A stretch of DNA of 36,189 nucleotides from NCBI GenBank assembly GCA_964584495.1, contig CAZPAH010000012.1:1-36189 (forward strand). Direction: 5' to 3'. The position numbers were made by a program, and so were the translations under genes. Of this stretch, positions 22,885 through 29,783 are shown piece after piece. This DNA comes from CAZPAH01 sp964584495 (GTDB lineage Bacteria; Krumholzibacteriota; Krumholzibacteriia; Krumholzibacteriales; Krumholzibacteriaceae). How positions within the stretch are numbered: position 1 is the first letter of the stretch; the number at the start of each line of letters is the position of its first letter. The notes beneath the pieces are model-generated. The model was not told the DNA's origin, ran no database searches, and was given only the letters and a program-made list of their open reading frames with translations.

Positions 22885-25563
22885 TCAGCGCAAGAGAACA
22901 GCCTTTTTCGTGAACTGGTATTCCCCCGCCCGGTAACGGATGAAATAGATTCCAGAGGCAAGCACACTTCCCATATCATCTTTCCCGTTCCATGTCACTG
23001 TACGACGGCTCGGCTCTTGCACCTCGTCAACGAGAGTTCTAACTCTGCGGCCCTGAACGTCATACACGGCAATCAGCACATGCGACCTTCCGGCGAGCGA
23101 GTAGGTGACCGATGTCATCGGATTGAACGGGTTGGGATAGTTTTGAACCAGGCTGTATATGAGCGGAATCGATCCATCCTCTACGTCGGTTACGATAACA
23201 TTTACCGCCACCTTCTGCTTCACCATTATCTCGGGCGGATTCTTACCCTGGGCTACCCACGCATCATAGAGGTCCTGCCCCGCAGAATTCGTCGTGTTTT
23301 CATCCCGTAGAAATTCGATATATTCCTTGCTCGTTGTCTGGTAATAGAGGGTGACGAGGACAGAGTCGGTTTCCTCGGGAAGTACATACTGCGTGTCGTC
23401 CCAGTACTGACCGTCAGCGTAGGCGTAGTCGACCGGTTGGGATTGTATTTCTTCGAACGCCGCGTTGCTGAAACCGCGGCATGGAATCCGGTTATCGAAT
23501 AAAACAGTATCATTGAGCACGAAGTGAAACGACTCTCCCGCGGGAAGACCCAGAGCGGCAGCGAGATCCGGGCTCAGTCCCGGATGAATCTCATAGATTT
23601 TTATCTGCGAATCTTGGCGCAGCTCGCCGGAGTCGAGGTCGTACTCGCCCGACTCGTAAATGAGCCGCCCGACGGGATCGTACGCTTTCACATTCAGCCA
23701 GATCCTTCTGCCCTCGGGGTAGCCGGAGGGCATCTTGTGCCCCGTCTCATTCGTCACACGCACCGTGATACCGAACTCCTCGGGCGTTACATTCAGCGAT
23801 GCGGCAAGCCGAAGCATGGTGCGGGCCCTTTCCTTCGCGTCGGCGAGCTGAACCGCATTTACCTCGTCGGGGAAGAAACCCCCTATGATATCCCCCACGA
23901 AGGAATTGCCCCCTGTGAGATCGTGCAGGGCCAAGTCGCTTCTGCTGGGGCTACCCGATTCGTTCGAGGCCTTGCCCGCTACATCCCTCATATGGCAGTC
24001 CTGGCATGACGATACTATCCCGTCCGCCTTGTTTCCGGCGAGCCGGGGTGCATAGACTCCGGTCGCGGCGTATTCGCTCCGCGTCCATTCGCTATAGGTG
24101 CGCTCTATCGGACACATATCGCGAATCTCCATGTCCGGGTGCTCGGCATCGAATTCGTTCGGCGAATAATCCTCTGGTCCCACCTTGCTGAAAACGGGAT
24201 TGCTCACGTCGTGGCACGTGCCGCACATATTGGCGGAACGATGGATCGGCGATTCGACGAATGCATGCGCGGCCTCCGAATCGGCCCTTGGGCCCCGCCG
24301 CAGTGGTGCCGGATCGTTAATGAACTGGCCGTTGGCGTACTGCAGGGGCAATTCGCCGACACCGGCCAATACCGCCACGTCCTCCGCCGGATTGATCCCC
24401 GGAACGTAGTCAAAGTCGACCACCCGGTGACAGAAATCGCAGTGGACACCGTGACGGTCCTTTACGTTGAGAAGGTCGCCGCTGGTATCGACGGAACGCC
24501 CCTCCTGCCATCCGCCGGGGGAGTGGCATCTGATACAAATATCCCCGACCGACGGCGCATCCTGCTCGGCTACGGCCATGCATGCGAAGAAAAAGGGATC
24601 GCGTGCTGCCTGCGCCATCATGCTTCCCCTCCAGCTGTGCAACGGCTCGACCGCCGTATTGTAACCTCCGTGGCATGACCCGCAGGAAACGTCCGGGTCC
24701 TCGAGAATAGCCCCCCTATGCGGCTGCGTGCCCGTCATGTCCACATCCCTCAACGACGAGGGAACAAATCCCGCCGGTGTTCCGATAATCTTGAAATCGC
24801 TGCGGCTCTCGCCCGCTCCGTCGTTTCCCGCGTTATCGTACGCAACTACTTTGATCCTGTTCAGGACGCCCGGGCGGTTCGGAACGAACCAAGAAAATCC
24901 GCTCGCTTCCGGCTCGTTCAGCGCGACCGCCTCGTAGGAAGCGCCACCGTCATCCGAGAGGTAAACAGCAAAATGCGATATCCCGCTTTCGTCGGAAAGA
25001 TCGAACGTTATCGAATAACGGCTACCCGCGTCTACGACCTCGCCGCCGTTCGGCGTGTAAAGCATTACACCGGGTGGTATGGTGTCGCTGCCTCCGGAAG
25101 GGGTTAGATAAGGCTCGATTTCGGAGACAGGAATGTTCGATACGCTGTTTTTGTTCCCCTCGAATAGTCCGGGAAAAGTCGATGTGTTGCCGAAGTTGAC
25201 CGTATCCGAAGCCTCAATGTAATTGGCGAATCCATCGGCGTCAGAATCGGCGCCGTGGACGGCTATAATCGCCTCGATGTTGCTTAGTCCATTATTCAGC
25301 CCCACCTCTATGGCTAGACCGTACGGATTTCGGGGACCTCCACCGTTGAAATCGAAATGGCAGACTCCGCAGTGGCCGGCGTTGCTCGGAAGGTTATCTA
25401 TCGCCGTTCCTATCGCCTCAGGGTAAACGTTATTAAAGAAAGTTCTTCTTATGGGGTTTCTCGCATGAACCGTCCTGTCGGGCACAAGGAAGAAGGCGAG
25501 GGTCATTAAGACGGCCAGGAACGGCAGCAGTTTGATCATCAATTTGCATTTTGAAACATTCAT
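22885..25563 (-). CDS. Secreted six-haem cytochrome c with C-terminal sorting-type tail
   Basis: An 892-residue exported protein. A signal peptide lies at about 10-35. Six CxxCH haem sites are seen: 65-69, 294-298, 343-347, 375-379, 447-451 and 520-524. Between the first and second lie a calcium-type Asp-rich stretch (DSDADGFANYIE, 106-117) and an Ig-like domain (about 160-262). The cluster of five haems is followed by beta-sandwich regions and a last 85-residue FlgD-like tail: NYPNPFNPMTSVTYSL to KKAVLLR. This kind of tail is used for type IX secretion or surface attachment in FCB bacteria. A role in electron transfer at the cell surface is likely, but neither substrate nor partner is shown. 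It has its own promoter and terminator. Confidence 0.88.
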   Translation of the reverse strand: MNVSKCKLMIKLLPFLAVLMTLAFFLVPDRTVHARNPIRRTFFNNVYPEAIGTAIDNLPSNAGHCGVCHFDFNGGGPRNPYGLAIEVGLNNGLSNIEAIIAVHGADSDADGFANYIEASDTVNFGNTSTFPGLFEGNKNSVSNIPVSEIEPYLTPSGGSDTIPPGVMLYTPNGGEVVDAGSRYSITFDLSDESGISHFAVYLSDDGGASYEAVALNEPEASGFSWFVPNRPGVLNRIKVVAYDNAGNDGAGESRSDFKIIGTPAGFVPSSLRDVDMTGTQPHRGAILEDPDVSCGSCHGGYNTAVEPLHSWRGSMMAQAARDPFFFACMAVAEQDAPSVGDICIRCHSPGGWQEGRSVDTSGDLLNVKDRHGVHCDFCHRVVDFDYVPGINPAEDVAVLAGVGELPLQYANGQFINDPAPLRRGPRADSEAAHAFVESPIHRSANMCGTCHDVSNPVFSKVGPEDYSPNEFDAEHPDMEIRDMCPIERTYSEWTRSEYAATGVYAPRLAGNKADGIVSSCQDCHMRDVAGKASNESGSPSRSDLALHDLTGGNSFVGDIIGGFFPDEVNAVQLADAKERARTMLRLAASLNVTPEEFGITVRVTNETGHKMPSGYPEGRRIWLNVKAYDPVGRLIYESGEYDLDSGELRQDSQIKIYEIHPGLSPDLAAALGLPAGESFHFVLNDTVLFDNRIPCRGFSNAAFEEIQSQPVDYAYADGQYWDDTQYVLPEETDSVLVTLYYQTTSKEYIEFLRDENTTNSAGQDLYDAWVAQGKNPPEIMVKQKVAVNVIVTDVEDGSIPLIYSLVQNYPNPFNPMTSVTYSLAGRSHVLIAVYDVQGRRVRTLVDEVQEPSRRTVTWNGKDDMGSVLASGIYFIRYRAGEYQFTKKAVLLR

Positions 25564-25627
25564 AATGATCTCAACTTGTTATATTTCCGAATTGCGGCGG
25601 TGCGTAATTTATCAACAATGCCGAAAA

Positions 25628-25656
25628 ATTATACCATAATATCGATTTCGGCTCAA
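25628..25656 (-). promoter_or_regulatory. Promoter of the six-haem cytochrome gene
   Basis: Minus-strand TTGAGC (25656-25651), 17 bases, perfect TATAAT (25633-25628). The start near 25621 gives a leader of about 58 bases. A second, weaker TATACT lies just upstream. Confidence 0.65.
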
Positions 25657-25779
25657 GTATAATTGCCCTCTATCGCTTTCAATTGCGCCCGGCCCGAAGG
25701 AGGGACCTGAAGCTCGATTCGGGAAGTACGTCTCGGGAAACAGCGATAAACAGTGCGAGTCCCCATCAACTGACTCGGA

Positions 25780-25808
25780 TTGACTAATCGACCGTATTTC
25801 ATTACATT
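25780..25808 (+). promoter_or_regulatory. Promoter of the ABC transporter, placing the start site at the ATG
   Basis: TTGACT (25780-25785), 17 bases, TACATT (25803-25808). Only five bases separate the -10 box from the ATG at 25814, and no Shine-Dalgarno site fits there. The transcript probably begins at or next to the start codon. Confidence 0.6.
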
Positions 25809-25813
25809 GCGGT

Positions 25814-26725
25814 ATGGAACCGATCCTAGCAGCAAAGAACCTAACAAAACGGTATGGCGAGCTCATCGCCCTCGATGGGATCGATTTCAAGGTTCTGCCC
25901 GGCGAGTGTTTCGGATTCCTGGGACCGAACGGAGCGGGGAAGACCACCACGGTAAGGATGATCTGCGCCGCGGGGCCGATCACCTCTGGATCGCTCCGCG
26001 TCTTCGGCAAGGAGATCACCAATCACCAGCGGGAGATCAAGGCTGAGATCGGAGTCTGTCCTCAGGATATCAACCTCGATTCCGACTTCTCCGTATTCAA
26101 GAACCTGATCGTCTTCGCCCGCTACTTCGGCATCGACGCGGAGCGGGCGCGAGAGAAGGCGGAAGAGCTGATAAGATTCTTCCAGCTGGAGGAGAAGCGC
26201 GATCAAAAGATCGAGAACCTCTCGGGCGGATTGAAGAAACGCCTTCTCGTGGTGCGCGCTCTCATAAACGACCCGCGCTTGGTCATTCTCGACGAGCCCA
26301 CCGCCGGGCTCGATCCGCAGGCACGCCACCAGATATGGGACAAGATCAGGGAGCTGAAAAAAGCGGGCAAGACCATTCTTCTCACCACCCATTACATGGA
26401 GGAAGCCTCTTCCCTCTGCGACAGGCTCGTTATCATGGACAGAGGCAAGATTGTCGAAAGGGGCACTCCGGCACAGCTCATCGACAGCTACATAGGCAGC
26501 GGCGTGGTCGAGATAGACGGCCTCACGCCCGATGTCGAGGATTACCTGGTCAAGAGCGCCGTGCCGTTCGAGTTCCACGAGGGCAGGGTCTATATCTACA
26601 CCGACAACGGCCACGAGCTGCTGGCCGCGATATCCGGCAACATGCCGGCCGGCCACGTTGTGCTCCGCCAGTCCACGCTAGAGGACGTTTTCCTCAAATT
26701 GACCGGGAGGCAGCTCAGGGAATGA
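25814..26725 (+). CDS. ABC transporter ATP-binding protein (DrrA/NodI type)
   Basis: Nucleotide-binding subunit, 303 residues. Walker A GPNGAGKT at 37-44, Q loop near 84 (CPQDINL), signature LSGGLKKR at 136-143, Walker B LVILDE at 156-161 and switch His193. A C-terminal extension (about 225-303) is typical of the DrrA/CcmA-like group that exports drugs or polysaccharides or lipids through an ABC-2 permease. The gene overlaps the permease by ATGA. The substrate cannot be told. The ATG lies directly at the predicted transcription start. Confidence 0.94.
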   Translation: MEPILAAKNLTKRYGELIALDGIDFKVLPGECFGFLGPNGAGKTTTVRMICAAGPITSGSLRVFGKEITNHQREIKAEIGVCPQDINLDSDFSVFKNLIVFARYFGIDAERAREKAEELIRFFQLEEKRDQKIENLSGGLKKRLLVVRALINDPRLVILDEPTAGLDPQARHQIWDKIRELKKAGKTILLTTHYMEEASSLCDRLVIMDRGKIVERGTPAQLIDSYIGSGVVEIDGLTPDVEDYLVKSAVPFEFHEGRVYIYTDNGHELLAAISGNMPAGHVVLRQSTLEDVFLKLTGRQLRE

Positions 26726-27507
26726 ACCCGCTGAAGAATATAAGCTACCGCGCATTCTACGTGTGGCGCCGCAACCTGGATGTCAACCTGGTGACGTGGC
26801 AGACGAACTTCCTGCCCCCGATCCTGGAGCCCCTGCTCTATATCGTCGCGTTCGGGTTCGTCCTCGGGCAGTACGTCCAGAGAATCACCTATGCCGGCAT
26901 GGAGCTCAATTTTCTCACCTTCATCGCGCCCGGAATGATCTCGGTGGCGATCCTCTACCACTCATGCTTCGAATGCATGTACGGCTCGTTCGTGCGAATG
27001 TACTACCAGAAAACGTTCGATGCGATCATCAGCACGCCCCTACTTATCGAGGACGTCATCGCCGGGGAGATCCTCTGGGCCGCATCGAGAAGCTTCTTCG
27101 CGGCAACCATAATGCTCGTGACCGTATCCTTTTTCGGACTCGCCCATTATCCCTCGAGCCTGATCATAGTGCCCCTCGCCTTCTTCGGAGGCCTTCTGTT
27201 CGGATCGTTGGGGATGATCTTCGCCGCGATCTGCCCCAGCATAGACACATTGAACCTCCCCGTCTTTCTCGTGGTTACCCCCATGTTCCTCTTCAGCGGA
27301 ACCTTCTTCCCGATCGAGGGCTTGCCCGCCTGGGGGCGCGCGATCGCTAATCTCTTCCCCCTCACCCATGTCGTCGCCCTTGCCCGCGCGTCGACGCTGT
27401 CGGTGCTTTCGACCACCTATCTGCCGGACGTCCTCTATCTCATAATCGTAGGCGGCGCCCTTTTCACCCTATCGGTTTATCTAATGAAGCGGCGGCTGAT
27501 TAAATAG
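26722..27507 (+). CDS. ABC-2 type permease (NodJ/DrrB type)
   Basis: Membrane subunit partnered with the ATPase before it. From the ATG at 26722, which overlaps the ATPase stop as ATGA and has AGGGA just upstream, it has 261 residues with six hydrophobic segments. The ABC-2 signature region near 180-220 (VFLVVTPMFLFSGTFFPIEGLPAWGRAIANLFPLTH, shown in part: LFSGTFFPIEGLPAW) is clear. The frame is open further upstream inside the ATPase gene, but that part is not coding in this frame. No terminator is seen after it. Confidence 0.93.
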   Translation: MNPLKNISYRAFYVWRRNLDVNLVTWQTNFLPPILEPLLYIVAFGFVLGQYVQRITYAGMELNFLTFIAPGMISVAILYHSCFECMYGSFVRMYYQKTFDAIISTPLLIEDVIAGEILWAASRSFFAATIMLVTVSFFGLAHYPSSLIIVPLAFFGGLLFGSLGMIFAAICPSIDTLNLPVFLVVTPMFLFSGTFFPIEGLPAWGRAIANLFPLTHVVALARASTLSVLSTTYLPDVLYLIIVGGALFTLSVYLMKRRLIK

Positions 27508-27552
27508 AAAATCTGTGTATATCCAAGGTGAGACACTCTGTATGTAACGATA

Positions 27553-27666
27553 TTACGTCATTCTTTTCGGCTGCTTATCCTTTTTGTCTTTCTCCTTTTG
27601 TTTTCGCTTGCTTTCATCCTGTCTCTGATGCTTGCTCTTATCTTTCTTTCCGCCTTTGTCTCCCAT
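27553..27666 (-). CDS. Very basic 37-residue lysine-rich small protein
   Basis: A short frame, MGDKGGKKDKSKHQRQDESK at the start and ending KKDKQPKRMT, with 14 Lys among 37 residues and no hydrophobic stretch. The ATG at 27666 has AAAGGA about 11 bases upstream, and a good promoter lies 49 bases ahead. Small proteins beginning MGDK and rich in Lys occur in several bacterial groups, as far as I recall without assigned function. The charge suggests binding to RNA, DNA or ribosomes, or a disordered chaperone-like role; this is inference. The opposite strand has a 66-codon frame of low quality that is only its shadow. Confidence 0.72.
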   Translation of the reverse strand: MGDKGGKKDKSKHQRQDESKRKQKEKDKKDKQPKRMT

Positions 27667-27714
27667 TGTGTAACCCGTCCTTTCAATTAATTACGCCCAC
27701 CTTAAAGCACTTTC

Positions 27715-27743
27715 ACTATACGTCTTGAAATGAAATGCTGCAA
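27715..27743 (-). promoter_or_regulatory. Candidate promoter of the lysine-rich small protein
   Basis: Minus-strand TTGCAG (27743-27738), 17 bases, TATAGT (27720-27715). The start near 27708 gives a leader of about 42 bases. Confidence 0.55.
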
Positions 27744-27753
27744 TCATCATCGA

Positions 27754-28695
27754 TCATTGCCCGGGTTGAATTCTATGGGAGGACTTTCCGGTTAAACGGA
27801 CAACCTCCATGACGGTATCTACGATCAGGTCGGGTTGCGTGAAAGGGATCATATGATTGCTTTCCTCTGCTACGATAACGACCGCACCATCGATTGACGC
27901 GGCCATTTCGTCTAAAGCCCGCCACCATCCTTCCTGCTCCTCTTCTTCCGGAAAAGTCGGCAGGGCGCTCTTGATGATAAAGACCGGGATATCCTTCGGG
28001 ACGATGGTTTTCTTCATTGTCTTCAATTTGGGACCGAGCCCGTCCCCCACCATTCGAACTAGAGCACGCTCTTGCTTGTTCAACTTATCGGGCCGTGATG
28101 TATCGAATGGAATCTTCCCGGTCATTGGATGATTGTCGAGATACTCCACCCCGAATATTTCGACGAATTCCGATGAGAACGGATCGATGAATACCATTCC
28201 GATAACAGCCTCGGGATTCTCGCTGGCTTCGATACGGATCATCCATCCACCGTATGAATGACCGACCAGAATGATATCATTTTCAAATCCGAGCTGCTTC
28301 AAGGACTCGAAGAGCCATCGGGACTCTGTTTTCATATCGCATGGAATCTCCGGCAGATCGCTTTTTCCAAATCCGGCGCGATCATAGCTGATGACGGTCG
28401 CCCCTGTTTTCTGCGCGAGCTTCGGCGCGATACCTTCCCATTCGGTCAGATCCATGCCGCCGCCGGCTTCAAGAAGGATGGTCGGGCTTCCTCCTTCGAT
28501 TATCCGGAAATTAAGGTTTACACCTTCGACGGCAACGAGAGTATCGATGACGGTTGGCTCGCCCTCCTCCCCGGTTTGAGCGGGGGATCCGGCTGCGATT
28601 GTTGATACCCCGGCAGAAAGAATAATAAGTATAACCATTCCCATGTACATGCATTGCCGCCCGGTCAGGCACTTGCTCGATTTACCCGATCTCAA
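27754..28695 (-). CDS. Exported alpha/beta hydrolase
   Basis: A 313-residue alpha/beta-fold hydrolase with a signal or anchor sequence at about 18-36. The nucleophile elbow GHSYGG places Ser147, and His281 in SNHMIPFTQPD is the likely catalytic base. The acid is less clear (Asp171 after strand 6 is a candidate). An oxyanion-type GGG stands at 78-80. Esterase, lipase and C-C hydrolase activities are all possible. The start is TTG at 28695, chosen because AAGGAGG stands six bases upstream. A 55-codon frame with its own ribosome site overlaps the start. The lysine-rich small gene follows 87 bases downstream. Confidence 0.87.
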   Translation of the reverse strand: MRSGKSSKCLTGRQCMYMGMVILIILSAGVSTIAAGSPAQTGEEGEPTVIDTLVAVEGVNLNFRIIEGGSPTILLEAGGGMDLTEWEGIAPKLAQKTGATVISYDRAGFGKSDLPEIPCDMKTESRWLFESLKQLGFENDIILVGHSYGGWMIRIEASENPEAVIGMVFIDPFSSEFVEIFGVEYLDNHPMTGKIPFDTSRPDKLNKQERALVRMVGDGLGPKLKTMKKTIVPKDIPVFIIKSALPTFPEEEEQEGWWRALDEMAASIDGAVVIVAEESNHMIPFTQPDLIVDTVMEVVRLTGKSSHRIQPGQ

Positions 28696-28849
28696 TTTCT
28701 GCCTCCTTATTAAATGAAATGTTCAATATGCAATACGAGAATATAATGGGAAGGTTTCCTCCCTCGATTAGGACTGTCTTCCCGTGGCAAGACCTTCTTC
28801 GAGAAGATTTTGGGATTTTGTTATCCATTTGAGAACCTATAAGATGCAT
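28682..28849 (-). CDS. Possible 55-residue upstream reading frame before the hydrolase
   Basis: ATG at 28849 with GGAGG five bases upstream, stop TAA at 28684-28682, 14 bases inside the hydrolase gene. It starts MHLIGSQMDNK and ends KEAEIEIG; no family is recognised. A candidate promoter lies about 30 bases ahead. It could be coupled to the hydrolase or simply be its leader. Composition is unremarkable, so it may be chance. Confidence 0.28.
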   Translation of the reverse strand: MHLIGSQMDNKIPKSSRRRSCHGKTVLIEGGNLPIIFSYCILNISFNKEAEIEIG

Positions 28850-28881
28850 TTTATCCTCCAAGCATAATACTCTAGCAAACC

Positions 28882-28911
28882 ATTATAAATCATGTGGTTA
28901 ACCGGCCACAA
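28882..28911 (-). promoter_or_regulatory. Candidate promoter of the hydrolase unit
   Basis: Minus-strand TTGTGG (28911-28906), 18 bases, perfect TATAAT (28887-28882). The -35 match is poor. Confidence 0.38.
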
Positions 28912-28938
28912 CGAAAAGTTTCTACTCCATGTTTCATC

Positions 28939-28969
28939 TTGACAAAAGTGACCGCGGGGGGAATATAAT
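28939..28969 (+). promoter_or_regulatory. Candidate promoter of the DUF4412-like gene
   Basis: Perfect TTGACA (28939-28944) and TATAAT (28964-28969), but 19 bases apart; AATATA two bases earlier would give 17. The start near 28976 gives a leader of about 40 bases. Confidence 0.5.
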
Positions 28970-29016
28970 CCAGCGCGAGAGATTATTTAATTGTCCTAAA
29001 AGGGAAGGAGAGAGTC

Positions 29017-29775
29017 ATGAGAAACAGCAGCGCGCGCGGGATCGTGTTCTTCGTTTTGGCGCTTTTTTTCATCTGCGCCTCGTCTCACGCGGACACCTAC
29101 ATGAAGCAGATCAAGCACACCGACGGCTTCACGATCATGGGACAGACGCAGCCCGCCAAAGACGAGACGACGATCACATGGATGGGCAAGGACCGCGCGA
29201 GAATCGATTTTGGAGATAATTCTTCCGTGATCGTCATCCCGTCCAAGGAGACGCTTTATTTTCTGAATCACGCCGATAAGACCTACTCCGAAATGCCGAT
29301 GGATTTCATGAAGGCGTTCGACAAGGCCGTGGATGAGAAAGCGGGGGACGATAAGGAAGCGAAGGCGATGGCCGAGCGGATGAAGGGAATGACCGGCGCC
29401 ATGATGAAGTTCGAAGCGACCGTCACCGAGACTTCCGAGAAGAAAAAGATCAAGGGATGGAACTGCCGCAAGTACATCGTAGAGCTGAGCATGCCGATGG
29501 GAAGCTCGACCGCCGAAGCTTGGGCTACCGAGGATATCAAGATGGATGCCGATCTCTTCAGGACCGCGTCAAACGCCATGATGGCGCAATACGACGGGTT
29601 CGCCGGCGTGATGAAAGAGATGAAGAAGGTGAAGGGGATAATAGTAAGCCAGGAGTCGACGGCCCAGGCGATGGGCGCCGAGGTCAAATCCACCGACGAG
29701 GTCACCGAGGTCACCGACAAGGCGGCGCCCGCAGGGACCTATGACATCCCGAAGGATTACAAGAAAGTGAAATAG
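29017..29775 (+). CDS. Secreted DUF4412-like protein
   Basis: A 252-residue exported protein with a signal peptide (about 8-25, cleavage near SSHA-DTY). The mature part shows the DUF4412 pattern: a repeated beta layout with MGQTQPAKDETTITWMGKDR, DKTYSEMP, KIKGWNCRKYIVEL and a closing IPKDYKKV. The two Trp-containing strands and the WNCRKY motif are typical of this periplasmic family of unknown function. Its fold is thought to resemble lipoprotein-carrier-like half-barrels; this is from memory of the family. AAGGAGA stands five to six bases before the ATG. It converges on the amylase gene with eight bases between stops. Confidence 0.82.
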   Translation: MRNSSARGIVFFVLALFFICASSHADTYMKQIKHTDGFTIMGQTQPAKDETTITWMGKDRARIDFGDNSSVIVIPSKETLYFLNHADKTYSEMPMDFMKAFDKAVDEKAGDDKEAKAMAERMKGMTGAMMKFEATVTETSEKKKIKGWNCRKYIVELSMPMGSSTAEAWATEDIKMDADLFRTASNAMMAQYDGFAGVMKEMKKVKGIIVSQESTAQAMGAEVKSTDEVTEVTDKAAPAGTYDIPKDYKKVK

Positions 29776-29783
29776 CGCGATCA

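Larger units (their letters stand above)
28850..29016. other. Divergent intergenic region between hydrolase and DUF4412-like gene
   Basis: AT-rich region with two divergent promoters (28882-28911 minus, 28939-28969 plus). If the small frame at 28682-28849 is not coding, the gene-free stretch is 321 bases (28696-29016). Nothing else was recognised in it. Confidence 0.6.

Noticed and set aside
26335..26721. N-terminal extension of the ABC permease frame
   Set aside because: The stretch lies inside the ATPase gene in another frame and reads as Arg/His-rich nonsense; the ATGA overlap gives the proper start.
27528..27728. 66-codon plus-strand frame after the ABC permease
   Set aside because: It is antisense to the lysine-rich small gene, and its composition follows from the Lys codons on the other strand.
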